From Steroidobacteraceae bacterium (lineage in GTDB: Bacteria; Pseudomonadota; Gammaproteobacteria; Steroidobacterales; Steroidobacteraceae), in the NCBI GenBank assembly GCA_019683695.1, contig JADGHX010000003.1, positions 1-64,000 of the forward strand: a stretch of DNA of 64,000 bases, in the 5' to 3' direction. A program made the translations under genes and the position numbers. Position 1 is the stretch's first letter, and each line of letters opens with the position of its first letter. This document shows positions 36,845 to 44,276 of this stretch, in pieces. A model generated the notes under the pieces. The model was given only the letters and a program-made list of their open reading frames with translations. It ran no database searches and was not told where the DNA came from.

Positions 36845-38956
36845 TCACGCCGATGTGCGTTGTCGCTCCCGCTCCGCCTGCCACGACGCAAACGACGCCC
36901 CGCGCGTGGCAAGCTCCTGAAGCAGCGGCGCAGGCGTCCAGTACTGCGCACCCTGCTCTGCCTCGTACTTGTGAATGGCTTCGAGCACTTTCGGCAAGCC
37001 GACCGTATCCGCGTAGAACATCGGTCCGCCCCGCGTGCGCGGGAACCCGTAACCATTCACCCAGATCACGTCGATGTCGGCCGGTGAGGCCGCGATGCCC
37101 TCTTCCAGAATGCGTGCGCCCTCGTTCACGAGCGCGTAGAGGCAGCGCTCGAGAATTTCCGTGTCGCTGATCTCACGCTGCCGCACGTTCAGGCGCTGCG
37201 CTTCCGCGCGAATGAGCTCGGGCAGCTGCGGGTCCGGCTGACGCTCGCCGGTTGCGGTGTAGAGATAGAAGCCGCGGCCGGTCTTCTGGCCGTATCGGCC
37301 CAATTCGGCGAGCACATCCGACACGCGATAGTAGCGAGGGTCCCGCGGCGCGTTGTGCTGCTCGCGGCGAACGCGGTAACCCACGTCGAGGCCGGCAAGA
37401 TCGCCGACCGCATTCGGCCCCATGGCCATGCCCCATTCCTCGAGCACGCGGTCGATGCGCTCCGGTGCTGCGCCTTCGAGCATCATCAATTGATTCTCGC
37501 GGCCGTAGGCGTACAGCATGCGATTGCCCACGAAGCCGAAGCAGTTGCCCACCACCACCCCGATCTTCCCGAGGCGGCGCGCAACGGCCAGCGCCGTGGC
37601 CAGCGTCTCCGGCGCCGTGGCCCGCGCCCGCACGATCTCCACCAGCCGCATCACATTCGCCGGGCTGAAGAAGTGCATGCCCAGAACATCCTGCGGGCGC
37701 CGGGTGACACTCGCGATTCGCTCGACATCGAGCGTCGAGGTGTTGGTCGCGAGCACGGTGCCGGGATCGCAAACGGCATCCAGTTTCCGGAAAACGTCCT
37801 GCTTGATCGCGAGGTTTTCGTACACCGCTTCGATGACGAGCTGCGAGCCCGCCACGGCAGCCAGGTCCGTGGAGACACGCACGCGCGCGCGGGCCTCGCT
37901 TGCCGCAGCGGGCGCGAGCCGGCCTTTCTTCACGGCGCTGTCCAGCGACGACTGCAGACGAGCGACACCCGCCTCGAGCGCCTTGGGTTCGAGGTCCACG
38001 AGCGTGACCTCCAGCCCGCTCGTGACGCAGCTCGTTGCGATGCCCGAGCCCATCGTCCCCGCGCCGAGCACCGCAACGCGCTGCACCTTGCGCGCGGCAG
38101 CGCCCGAGCCCTCACGCGAGCCGCGCTCTGCGAAGAACAGATGCCGTAGCGCGGCGGACTGCGAAGACTTGCGGCATTCCTCGAACAGCTCCCGCGAGCG
38201 AACGAGAGCGCTGTCGAACGGCAGCGTTGCCGCCGCCTGCATGGCCTGAATGATGCGTTCGACGGCTTCGAGCCGGCGTGCCGAACGCGAGAGCCCCTTG
38301 CGGTACGCGGCGAAGAACGCGTCATTCGCCGCGTCTGCGTCCGGAAATGGCAGATCGGATACGCGCCGCGGAGAAGCGCCTGATGCGATCAACTCCTGCG
38401 CGTAGCTCAGCGCTTGCTCGACAACATCCCCCTCGCCGAGCGCACGGTCGATGAGCCCGAGAGCGCACGCGCGTTCAAATGCGACGGGCTCACCCGACGT
38501 GATGAGGTCCAGCGCGCCCTTCGCTCCGATCAGCCTCGGCAAGCGCACCACGCCGCCCGCACCGGGCAGCAGGCCGAGCTTCACTTCCGGCAAGCCGATC
38601 TGAACGTCCGGTGTGGCGCATCGATAATGACTCGCCAGCGCGGTTTCGAATCCGCCCCCGAGCGTGTGGCCGTGGAGCGCTGCGATGACGGGCTTGCGGC
38701 ACGCTTCGAGCCGCGACAACAGAACATAGAGGTAGGGCTCGCGGTGCGGCTGATCCATCTCGCGAATGTCCGCCCCCGCGATGAAATTGCGGCCCGCGCC
38801 GTGCAGCACGATGGCCTCGACCGCGGCGTCTTCGTCCGCTTCGACAATGGCGTGCCAGAGCCCCTCGCGCACCGGCTGCGAGAGCGCGTTCACGGGTGGA
38901 TTGTCGATGATGATCAGCGCGAGGGCGCCACGCTTTTCCAGTCTGACGGGACTCAT
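36845..38956 (-). CDS. enoyl-CoA hydratase / 3-hydroxyacyl-CoA dehydrogenase fusion (FadB/FadJ-like, paa-associated)
   Basis: A 703-residue multifunctional protein. The crotonase half has GRNFIAGADIREM and HTLGGGFETALASHYR with GLPEVKLGLLPGAGG. The dehydrogenase half starts near residue 300 with VAVLGAGTMGSGIATSC and has the catalytic histidine in VLGMHFFSPANVM. It sits between paaG and paaZ, where E. coli uses separate PaaF and PaaH, so it probably performs those two steps in turning dehydroadipyl-CoA to 3-oxoadipyl-CoA. The thiolase PaaJ and ligase PaaK are not in this window. Confidence 0.9.
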   Translation of the reverse strand: MSPVRLEKRGALALIIIDNPPVNALSQPVREGLWHAIVEADEDAAVEAIVLHGAGRNFIAGADIREMDQPHREPYLYVLLSRLEACRKPVIAALHGHTLGGGFETALASHYRCATPDVQIGLPEVKLGLLPGAGGVVRLPRLIGAKGALDLITSGEPVAFERACALGLIDRALGEGDVVEQALSYAQELIASGASPRRVSDLPFPDADAANDAFFAAYRKGLSRSARRLEAVERIIQAMQAAATLPFDSALVRSRELFEECRKSSQSAALRHLFFAERGSREGSGAAARKVQRVAVLGAGTMGSGIATSCVTSGLEVTLVDLEPKALEAGVARLQSSLDSAVKKGRLAPAAASEARARVRVSTDLAAVAGSQLVIEAVYENLAIKQDVFRKLDAVCDPGTVLATNTSTLDVERIASVTRRPQDVLGMHFFSPANVMRLVEIVRARATAPETLATALAVARRLGKIGVVVGNCFGFVGNRMLYAYGRENQLMMLEGAAPERIDRVLEEWGMAMGPNAVGDLAGLDVGYRVRREQHNAPRDPRYYRVSDVLAELGRYGQKTGRGFYLYTATGERQPDPQLPELIRAEAQRLNVRQREISDTEILERCLYALVNEGARILEEGIAASPADIDVIWVNGYGFPRTRGGPMFYADTVGLPKVLEAIHKYEAEQGAQYWTPAPLLQELATRGASFASWQAERERQRTSA

Positions 38957-38971
38957 CGGGCGACCCGCTCG

Positions 38972-39763
38972 TCAGCGTCCCGTGAAACGGGGCGCGCGCT
39001 TTTCCGTGAACGCCGTGACGCCCTCCGCGTAATCCGCAGAGAACCCGAGCTCCCGCTGCATGTCGCGCTCCACATCGAGCTGTTGCTCGAGCGAGCGGCC
39101 GCCGGAGCTGTAGATGGCTTCCTTCGTGCGCGCAAGCCCGCGCGTCGGTGCCGCGGCGAGTTGCTGGGCGAGCCGATCCACGAAGGGCTGAAACTCCGCA
39201 TCCTCCACACAGCGCCAGATGAGGCCCCACTGTTCCGCCTGCTCCGCGCTGAGCTTTTCGCCGAGAAGCGCAAGGCCCAGCGCGCGCGCATAACCCACGA
39301 GCCGCGGCAGGCTCCAGGTGCCTCCGGAATCCGGCACGAGCCCGAGCTTCGCGAAGGACTGAACGAAGCTCGCCGAGCGCGCGGCAATCACCAGGTCGCA
39401 CGCGAGCGCGATGTTCGCCCCGGCGCCGGCGGCCACGCCGTTCACCGCCGCGATGACCGGCTTGGGCAGGCCACGCAACGCGAGCACGAGAGGCTTGTAG
39501 TACTGCTCGATGGAGAGCCCGAGGTCCGTCGCCGCACCACCGGGCGCCACGGTGCGATCTCCCAGATCCTGCCCTGCGCAGAAGCCGCGGCCGGCACCGG
39601 TGATGACCAGCACCCGGCACTCGATGTCTGCCTTCACCTGGCGCAACACCTCGCGCACTTCCTCGTGCATCTTCACGTTGAAGCTGTTGAGGCGCTCGGG
39701 GCGATTGAGCGTCAGTCTCGCGATGCCGCCACTCTGCTCGAACAGGATGCATTCGTACGACAT
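38972..39763 (-). CDS. paaG: 1,2-epoxyphenylacetyl-CoA isomerase
   Basis: The start is the ATG at 39763 (MSYECILFEQSGG), giving 263 residues as in E. coli PaaG. Crotonase features are present: ITGAGRGFCAGQDLGDRT with the oxyanion-hole region, NGVAAGAGANIALACDLV, and GLVPDSGGTWSLPRLVG with the catalytic aspartate. It converts ring-1,2-epoxyphenylacetyl-CoA to the oxepin. It begins 2 bp after the paaE stop and ends 15 bp before the FadB-like fusion. Confidence 0.95.
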   Translation of the reverse strand: MSYECILFEQSGGIARLTLNRPERLNSFNVKMHEEVREVLRQVKADIECRVLVITGAGRGFCAGQDLGDRTVAPGGAATDLGLSIEQYYKPLVLALRGLPKPVIAAVNGVAAGAGANIALACDLVIAARSASFVQSFAKLGLVPDSGGTWSLPRLVGYARALGLALLGEKLSAEQAEQWGLIWRCVEDAEFQPFVDRLAQQLAAAPTRGLARTKEAIYSSGGRSLEQQLDVERDMQRELGFSADYAEGVTAFTEKRAPRFTGR

Positions 39764-39765
39764 GG

Positions 39766-40533
39766 CTAGGTCTCGTCGTAGTTCAGCTCGATCTCCGGCG
39801 TGCGGGCGCGGGACTGGCAGGCGAGGATGAAGCCCTGCTCCAGCTCCCAGTCCTCCAGCGCGTAGTTCTCCGCCATGTCCACTTCGCCGCGCACGAGCTT
39901 CGTGCGGCACGTGGAGCACACGCCGGCCTTGCAGGAGAACGGCAGCTCGATGCCCGCGCGCGCGGCCGCGTCCAGGATGGACTCGAAGCCCGTGCGCATG
40001 GTGAAGGATCGGCGCCGGCCGTCCATCACGAACTCGACCCGTGTTTCATTGGCCGAGGGCGCCGCGCTCGCGGGTGCTGTGGGCTGAGGTGCCGCGCGCG
40101 GCGGCGGAACAGTGTCACCGGCTGCGTCCCCTGCTCTTCGAACACGCGACGGATCCACGCCCAACGCCGCAAGCTCACGGGTGACATCAGCGACGAGTTG
40201 CTCGGGGCCGCAGACGTAGTAGTCGTTAACCGCGCGTGCATCGAAAAGCCGCGTTGCGATGTCACGCGCCTTGGCCGCATCCAGCGTCCCGGACAGCAGC
40301 TCGGCTTCGCCGGGCTCGCGGTCCATGACGAAGCCGAGAGACAGGCGGTGCAGATGCACGTCCTTCAGTGCGAGCAGCTCTTCGAGCGGTTCCGCATGCT
40401 CGCCCTCCTGCGCGCCACAGAACGCGAGCACGCGCGTGCCCCCGTCTTCCGCGAGCAGACGCTTCACGAGGGTAACCGCCGGGACGATGCCGGCGTCCAC
40501 GGCGAAAACTACGCAACTGTCGGTCAGATGCAT
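39766..40533 (-). CDS. paaE: phenylacetyl-CoA epoxygenase reductase, N-terminally truncated (no FAD-binding domain)
   Basis: The ATG at 40533 overlaps the paaD stop by ten bases and gives only 255 residues; PaaE is normally about 355. The protein opens directly in the NAD-binding domain (VVFAVDAGIVPAVTLVKRLL, where the family has a GSGITP loop) and continues with DYYVCGPEQLVADV. The C-terminal 2Fe-2S ferredoxin domain is complete, with ELPFSCKAGVCSTCRTKLV and ILACQSR supplying four cysteines. The whole FR-type FAD domain of about 110 residues is absent. The track's longer ORF in this frame is only paaD read out of frame. Either a real deletion removed it or the assembly lost about 330 bp. Confidence 0.88.
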   Translation of the reverse strand: MHLTDSCVVFAVDAGIVPAVTLVKRLLAEDGGTRVLAFCGAQEGEHAEPLEELLALKDVHLHRLSLGFVMDREPGEAELLSGTLDAAKARDIATRLFDARAVNDYYVCGPEQLVADVTRELAALGVDPSRVRRAGDAAGDTVPPPRAAPQPTAPASAAPSANETRVEFVMDGRRRSFTMRTGFESILDAAARAGIELPFSCKAGVCSTCRTKLVRGEVDMAENYALEDWELEQGFILACQSRARTPEIELNYDET

Positions 40534-41051
40534 TTGAAGTAGTCGAACGGTTCGAGGCAGCTGGTGCAGCGGTAGTGCGCCTTGCACGGCGTGGAACCGA
40601 AGTCGCTCACGCGCTCGGTCTCGCGGCTTCCGCACCGGGGACATGCCACGGTCACGGCGCCAAACAGGCGGCGCACCGTGCTCACCGCTTCCGCGGGGGG
40701 TGCGATGCCGAAGGCGCGCAACTTGCGCCGGCCTTCCGGCGTGAGCCAGTCGCTGCTCCACGCCGGGGAAAGAACTGTGTCCACGACGGAATCCGGATAA
40801 CCCGCACGCACCAGAGCACGCTCGACAGACGCCTGGATCACCTCCGTCGCGGGGCATCCGGAGTACGTGGGGGACAGCCCTACATGCAGCCGGCCGTCCG
40901 CTTCCCAACGCACGTGTCGCACGATGCCCAGATCGACGATGTTCAGCACGGGAATTTCCGGGTCCCGCACGCCTTCGAGCACGCGCCATACCTCTGCTAC
41001 GGAGCTCGGGCGCTCCTCCGCGATGGGCTCCTGCACGTCTGCGCTCACCAT
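40524..41051 (-). CDS. paaD: phenylacetate epoxygenase assembly protein PaaD
   Basis: From the ATG at 41051 (MVSADVQEPIAEE) the product has 175 residues; a GTG one codon later would give a GTGA overlap with paaC and is equally possible. The N-terminal DUF59/MIP18 domain has VRDPEIPVLNIVDLGIVR and SPTYSGCPATEVI, and the C-terminal zinc-ribbon-like part has ACPRCGSRETE and RCTSCLEPFDYFKCI. PaaD is thought to help mature the iron sites of the epoxygenase. Full length, so the deletion affecting paaE begins only after its stop. Confidence 0.94.
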   Translation of the reverse strand: MVSADVQEPIAEERPSSVAEVWRVLEGVRDPEIPVLNIVDLGIVRHVRWEADGRLHVGLSPTYSGCPATEVIQASVERALVRAGYPDSVVDTVLSPAWSSDWLTPEGRRKLRAFGIAPPAEAVSTVRRLFGAVTVACPRCGSRETERVSDFGSTPCKAHYRCTSCLEPFDYFKCI

Positions 41052-41794
41052 GAAGCCCCCGGATAGGCGCGATGCAGGAACTGCATCTCTGCGAGCAGAT
41101 ACCCGAGGTGCTCGGTGTGCTGGCCGCGCTTGCCGTGCCATACGTAGGGCACATCCGCAGGGCGCTGCAGAGTGGCTTCCTTCAGAACCTCATCGATATG
41201 CGCAGACCAGCGAAGCTCCAAGTCCGCAAGCTGCGGCGCGACGCCCGCGCTCGCCATTTCGCGATCGACATCGTCCTCCGCGAACAGCTCGCGCGTGAAG
41301 CGCCACAACGAGTCCAGCGAGCCCTGCACGCGCCGGTGGCTCTCCTCCGTGCCGTCGCCGAGCCGGATGAGCCAGCCCGCGCTGTAGCGGAAGTGATAGC
41401 GCGTTTCCTTCAGCGCCTTGTGCGCGATCTCCGCAAGCCGCGCGTCCGTTGAGCGCTGCAGGCCTTCGTACAGCTCGAGCTGGAACGCATCGATCAATAC
41501 CTGGCGAACGATGGTGTGGCCGAAGTCCCCGTTCGGCTGCTCGGCCAGTGCCAGATTGCGGTAGTCGGACTGATCGCGGGACATCGCCAGATCGTCCTCG
41601 TTGCGCCCGCGACCCTCGATCTCGCCGGCATATGTGAGGAGCAGCCGCGCCTGCCCGATGAGGTCGAGCGAAAGGTTCGCGAGCCCCAGGTCCTCCTCCA
41701 GCGCCGGCGCGTGCCCGATCCACTCGCCGAGCCGCTGGCCCAGCACGAGGCTCGTGTCGGCCAGCCGCAGCACGTATTCGAGTCGCGCGCTCAC
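41045..41794 (-). CDS. paaC: phenylacetyl-CoA epoxygenase structural subunit PaaC
   Basis: A 249-residue ferritin-like subunit with a GTG start that overlaps the paaB stop as GTGA. Typical stretches are LVLGQRLGEWIGHAPALEEDL, DQSDYRNLALAEQPNGDF and KALKETRYHFRYSAGWLIRLGDGTEES. PaaC pairs with the catalytic PaaA and lacks a functional di-iron site in characterised members. It lies in the invariant paaABCDE order. Confidence 0.96.
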   Translation of the reverse strand: MSARLEYVLRLADTSLVLGQRLGEWIGHAPALEEDLGLANLSLDLIGQARLLLTYAGEIEGRGRNEDDLAMSRDQSDYRNLALAEQPNGDFGHTIVRQVLIDAFQLELYEGLQRSTDARLAEIAHKALKETRYHFRYSAGWLIRLGDGTEESHRRVQGSLDSLWRFTRELFAEDDVDREMASAGVAPQLADLELRWSAHIDEVLKEATLQRPADVPYVWHGKRGQHTEHLGYLLAEMQFLHRAYPGASW

Positions 41795-42084
41795 AGGTTC
41801 TTCACCTCGTCCGGAATCGAATAGAACGTCGGATGGCGATACACCTTGTCCCGCGCGGGCTCGAAGAACGCATCGGCCTCGGCAGGATCCGACGCGGTGA
41901 TGTCGCTCGAACGCACGACCCAGATGCTCACGCCTTCCTGCCGCCGCGTGTACACATCCCGCGCGTGCTCGATGGCCATGCGGGCATCCGCCGCGTGCAC
42001 GCTGCCCACGTGCTTGTGCTCGAGCCCCGAGCGGGAGCGCACGAAGACTTCAAACAGCGGCCACTCTTTCTCGTTCACGTGCAT
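41791..42084 (-). CDS. paaB: phenylacetyl-CoA epoxygenase subunit PaaB
   Basis: A 97-residue protein of normal PaaB size. It contains WPLFEVFVRSRSGLEHKHVGS and NARDVYTRRQEG-like sequence (here HARDVYTRRQEGVSIWVVRS). PaaB bridges PaaAC heterodimers in the epoxygenase complex. It lies 31 bp after paaA and overlaps paaC by four bases. Confidence 0.96.
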   Translation of the reverse strand: MHVNEKEWPLFEVFVRSRSGLEHKHVGSVHAADARMAIEHARDVYTRRQEGVSIWVVRSSDITASDPAEADAFFEPARDKVYRHPTFYSIPDEVKNL

Positions 42085-42115
42085 GCCCTCACATCACGCC
42101 GTTGCCGAAGGGTGA

Positions 42116-43114
42116 TCACGCCGCCTGCGCGGCGCGCTGGCGCTGCTTCTCGGCATGCGCGAGCGCTGCCTCGCGAACCCAGCGACCCTGCTCGTACGCA
42201 CGGCGGCGCGCTTCGAGCCGCTCGCGATTGCAGGGACCGTTCCCCTTCAGCACCTGCTGAAATTCCGCCCAGTCGATGGGCCCGAACACGTAATGCTGAC
42301 TGGCCTCATCCCAGCGCAGGTGCGGGTCCGGAATCTCGAGGCCCAGGAACCTGGCCTGCGGCACGGTGATATCCACGAACTGCTGGCGCAGCTCATCGTT
42401 CGTGAAACGCTTGATCTTCCAGCGCATGGACTGCGCCGTGTGCCGGGATTCCGCATCGCTCGGGCCGAACATCATGAGCGCCGGCCACCACCAGCGGTTC
42501 AGCGCATCCTGCGCCATGCGGCGCTGCTCGGGCGTGCCGCGCGCCAGCGTCATCATGATCTCGAAGCCCTGCCGCTGGTGGAAACTTTCCTCACGGCAGA
42601 TGCGCACCATCGCCCGCGCATACGGGCCGTACGAGCAGCGGCAGATCGGAATCTGGTTCATGATGGCCGCGCCATCCACGAGCCACCCGATCGCCCCGAC
42701 ATCCGCCCACGTGGGCGTGGGATAGTTGAAGATGCTCGAATACTTCGCCGCGCCCGACAGCAGCTGCGCCATCATCTGATCGCGCGAGATGCCGAGCGTT
42801 TCCGCGGCGCTGTAGAGATACATGCCGTGACCGCCTTCGTCCTGCACCTTCGCGATGAGCACGGCCTTGCGGCGAAGCGTGGGCGCGCGGGTGATCCAGT
42901 TCCCCTCCGGCAGCATGCCCACCACTTCCGAATGCGCGTGCTGGGAGATCTGGCGGATCAGCGTCTGGCGGTAGCCCTCCGGCATCCAGTCCTTGGGTTC
43001 GATCTTCTCGTCCGCATCCACCCGCGCCTGAAAACGCGCTTCGAGCGCGGCCGTGTCCGGCGAGCTGGCGTGAAGCGCTTCCCTGCCGGGTGAATCGAGC
43101 CCCTGCGTGTACAT
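42116..43114 (-). CDS. paaA: phenylacetyl-CoA 1,2-epoxidase catalytic subunit PaaA
   Basis: The start is the ATG at 43114 ([10 protein letters not shown]), giving 332 residues. Di-iron carboxylate motifs are present ([20 protein letters not shown] and [17 protein letters not shown]), together with the signature [15 protein letters not shown]. It inserts one oxygen atom into the ring of phenylacetyl-CoA using electrons from PaaE. It is the first gene of the paaABCDEG-fadB-paaZ unit and divergent from paaX. Confidence 0.97.
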   Translation of the reverse strand: MYTQGLDSPGREALHASSPDTAALEARFQARVDADEKIEPKDWMPEGYRQTLIRQISQHAHSEVVGMLPEGNWITRAPTLRRKAVLIAKVQDEGGHGMYLYSAAETLGISRDQMMAQLLSGAAKYSSIFNYPTPTWADVGAIGWLVDGAAIMNQIPICRCSYGPYARAMVRICREESFHQRQGFEIMMTLARGTPEQRRMAQDALNRWWWPALMMFGPSDAESRHTAQSMRWKIKRFTNDELRQQFVDITVPQARFLGLEIPDPHLRWDEASQHYVFGPIDWAEFQQVLKGNGPCNRERLEARRRAYEQGRWVREAALAHAEKQRQRAAQAA

Positions 43115-43153
43115 GCGCGGTCTCCCGTGACGGAGCAGGCAACGGCCAAAGCG

Positions 43154-43218
43154 GCGCGCACCGCGCCACCGCTTCGGAATCGGTGCGCGCAATGTGACAC
43201 ACAAACGCGTCCGTCACA
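43154..43218. promoter_or_regulatory. two inverted repeats in the paaA-paaX divergent promoter
   Basis: The 130-bp region between paaA and paaX holds a perfect 10-bp inverted repeat GCGCGCACCG-N17-CGGTGCGCGC (43154-43190) and, next to it, TGTGAC-N14-GTCACA (43193-43218). The spacing suits a dimeric repressor. PaaX is known to repress both its own gene and the paa operon from this kind of divergent region and is released by phenylacetyl-CoA. Which repeat it binds is not known. Confidence 0.55.
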
Positions 43219-43244
43219 ACTTTTTCTGTGTCAGAATCCGCCGC

Positions 43245-44228
43245 ATGCCAGACCGCCTTGCCAAGGCCACGCACGCCCTCGTGGCCCGCTTCCAGCGCCA
43301 GCGGCCCGTGCGCGCCGGTTCCCTGCTCATCACCATCTTTGGCGACACCGTGGCGCCGCGCGGCGGGGTCGTCACCCTCGGCAGCCTCATTCAGCTCGCC
43401 CGGCCCTTCGGCATCACGGAACGCCTCGTGCGCACGTCCGTCGGCCGCCTCGCGCAGGAAGGGTGGCTCGATTTCCGGCGCAGCGGCCGTCAGAGCGAGT
43501 ACTTCCTGACTGCCCAGGGCCGCAGCCGCTTTGCTGAAGCGACGCAACGCATTTACAGCGAGGCCCCGGACTCGTGGGATGGCGCGTGGACGCTGATTCT
43601 TCTCTCCGCCGGAAAGAACGCTCGGCTTCCCAGCCGCCGCTCGCGCTCGCCGGGCACTGCGCACAGCTCCCGCCAGAATGCGCGGGACGAGTTGCGCTGG
43701 CTCGGGTTCGGTCAACTCAGCACGGGTGTACTCGCGCACCCCAGTCGCAGCGTCGAGGACACGCGCGATCAACTTGCGGCCCTGCGCCTGGACGGCGGCG
43801 CCGTCGTCCTGCAAGCGCGCACTGGCAGCGCTGAAGCCGACCGCGCACTGCTCGAATCCGGCTGGGATCTCGCCGAGCTCTCTCGCGGGTACTCGCGCTT
43901 CGTCGCCAGCTTCGAGCCGGTGGCCACCGTGCTCCGGGGGCGCGCAAGGCCCGCGCCCGATCAGGCCTTCATCATCCGCACGCTGCTGATCCACGAGTAC
44001 CGCAAGATTCACCTGCGGGATCCGCTGCTTCCCCGATCCTTGCTCCCGGCCGAGTGGATCGGAAGCCGTGCATACCAGCTCTGTCGCGATCTGTATCGCG
44101 AAGTGTTCGCGCCCGCCGAAGAGCACGTCACCAGCACCGCTTCCACGCTGGAAGGCACCCTCCCCGCGCCGTCCGCGGAGACCTACCGGCGCTTCGGGGG
44201 ACTGGAGAGGCCCTCGGGCGCACGCTGA
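43245..44228 (+). CDS. paaX: phenylacetic acid degradation repressor PaaX
   Basis: From the ATG at 43245 (MPDRLAKATHALV) the protein has 327 residues. The N-terminal winged-helix region contains RAGSLLITIFGDTVAPRGG and GITERLVRTSVGRLAQEGWL, both PaaX signatures, and the C-terminal PaaX domain contains FIIRTLLIHEYRKIHLRDPLLP. It senses phenylacetyl-CoA and controls the divergent paa operon. Compared with other PaaX it carries a Ser/Arg-rich stretch (LPSRRSRSPGTAHSSRQ) in the central part, likely a surface loop. Confidence 0.95.
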   Translation: MPDRLAKATHALVARFQRQRPVRAGSLLITIFGDTVAPRGGVVTLGSLIQLARPFGITERLVRTSVGRLAQEGWLDFRRSGRQSEYFLTAQGRSRFAEATQRIYSEAPDSWDGAWTLILLSAGKNARLPSRRSRSPGTAHSSRQNARDELRWLGFGQLSTGVLAHPSRSVEDTRDQLAALRLDGGAVVLQARTGSAEADRALLESGWDLAELSRGYSRFVASFEPVATVLRGRARPAPDQAFIIRTLLIHEYRKIHLRDPLLPRSLLPAEWIGSRAYQLCRDLYREVFAPAEEHVTSTASTLEGTLPAPSAETYRRFGGLERPSGAR

Positions 44229-44276
44229 GCGCGGGTACACTTTCCGCCCTTGGCAGTTTTGAGGCGGAGAGCACAC

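Noticed and set aside
39766-41154. Reading the 462-codon frame as a full-length PaaE
   Set aside because: Residues before MHLTDSC are the paaD and paaC genes read out of frame and show no FAD-binding motif, so the FAD domain is truly missing.
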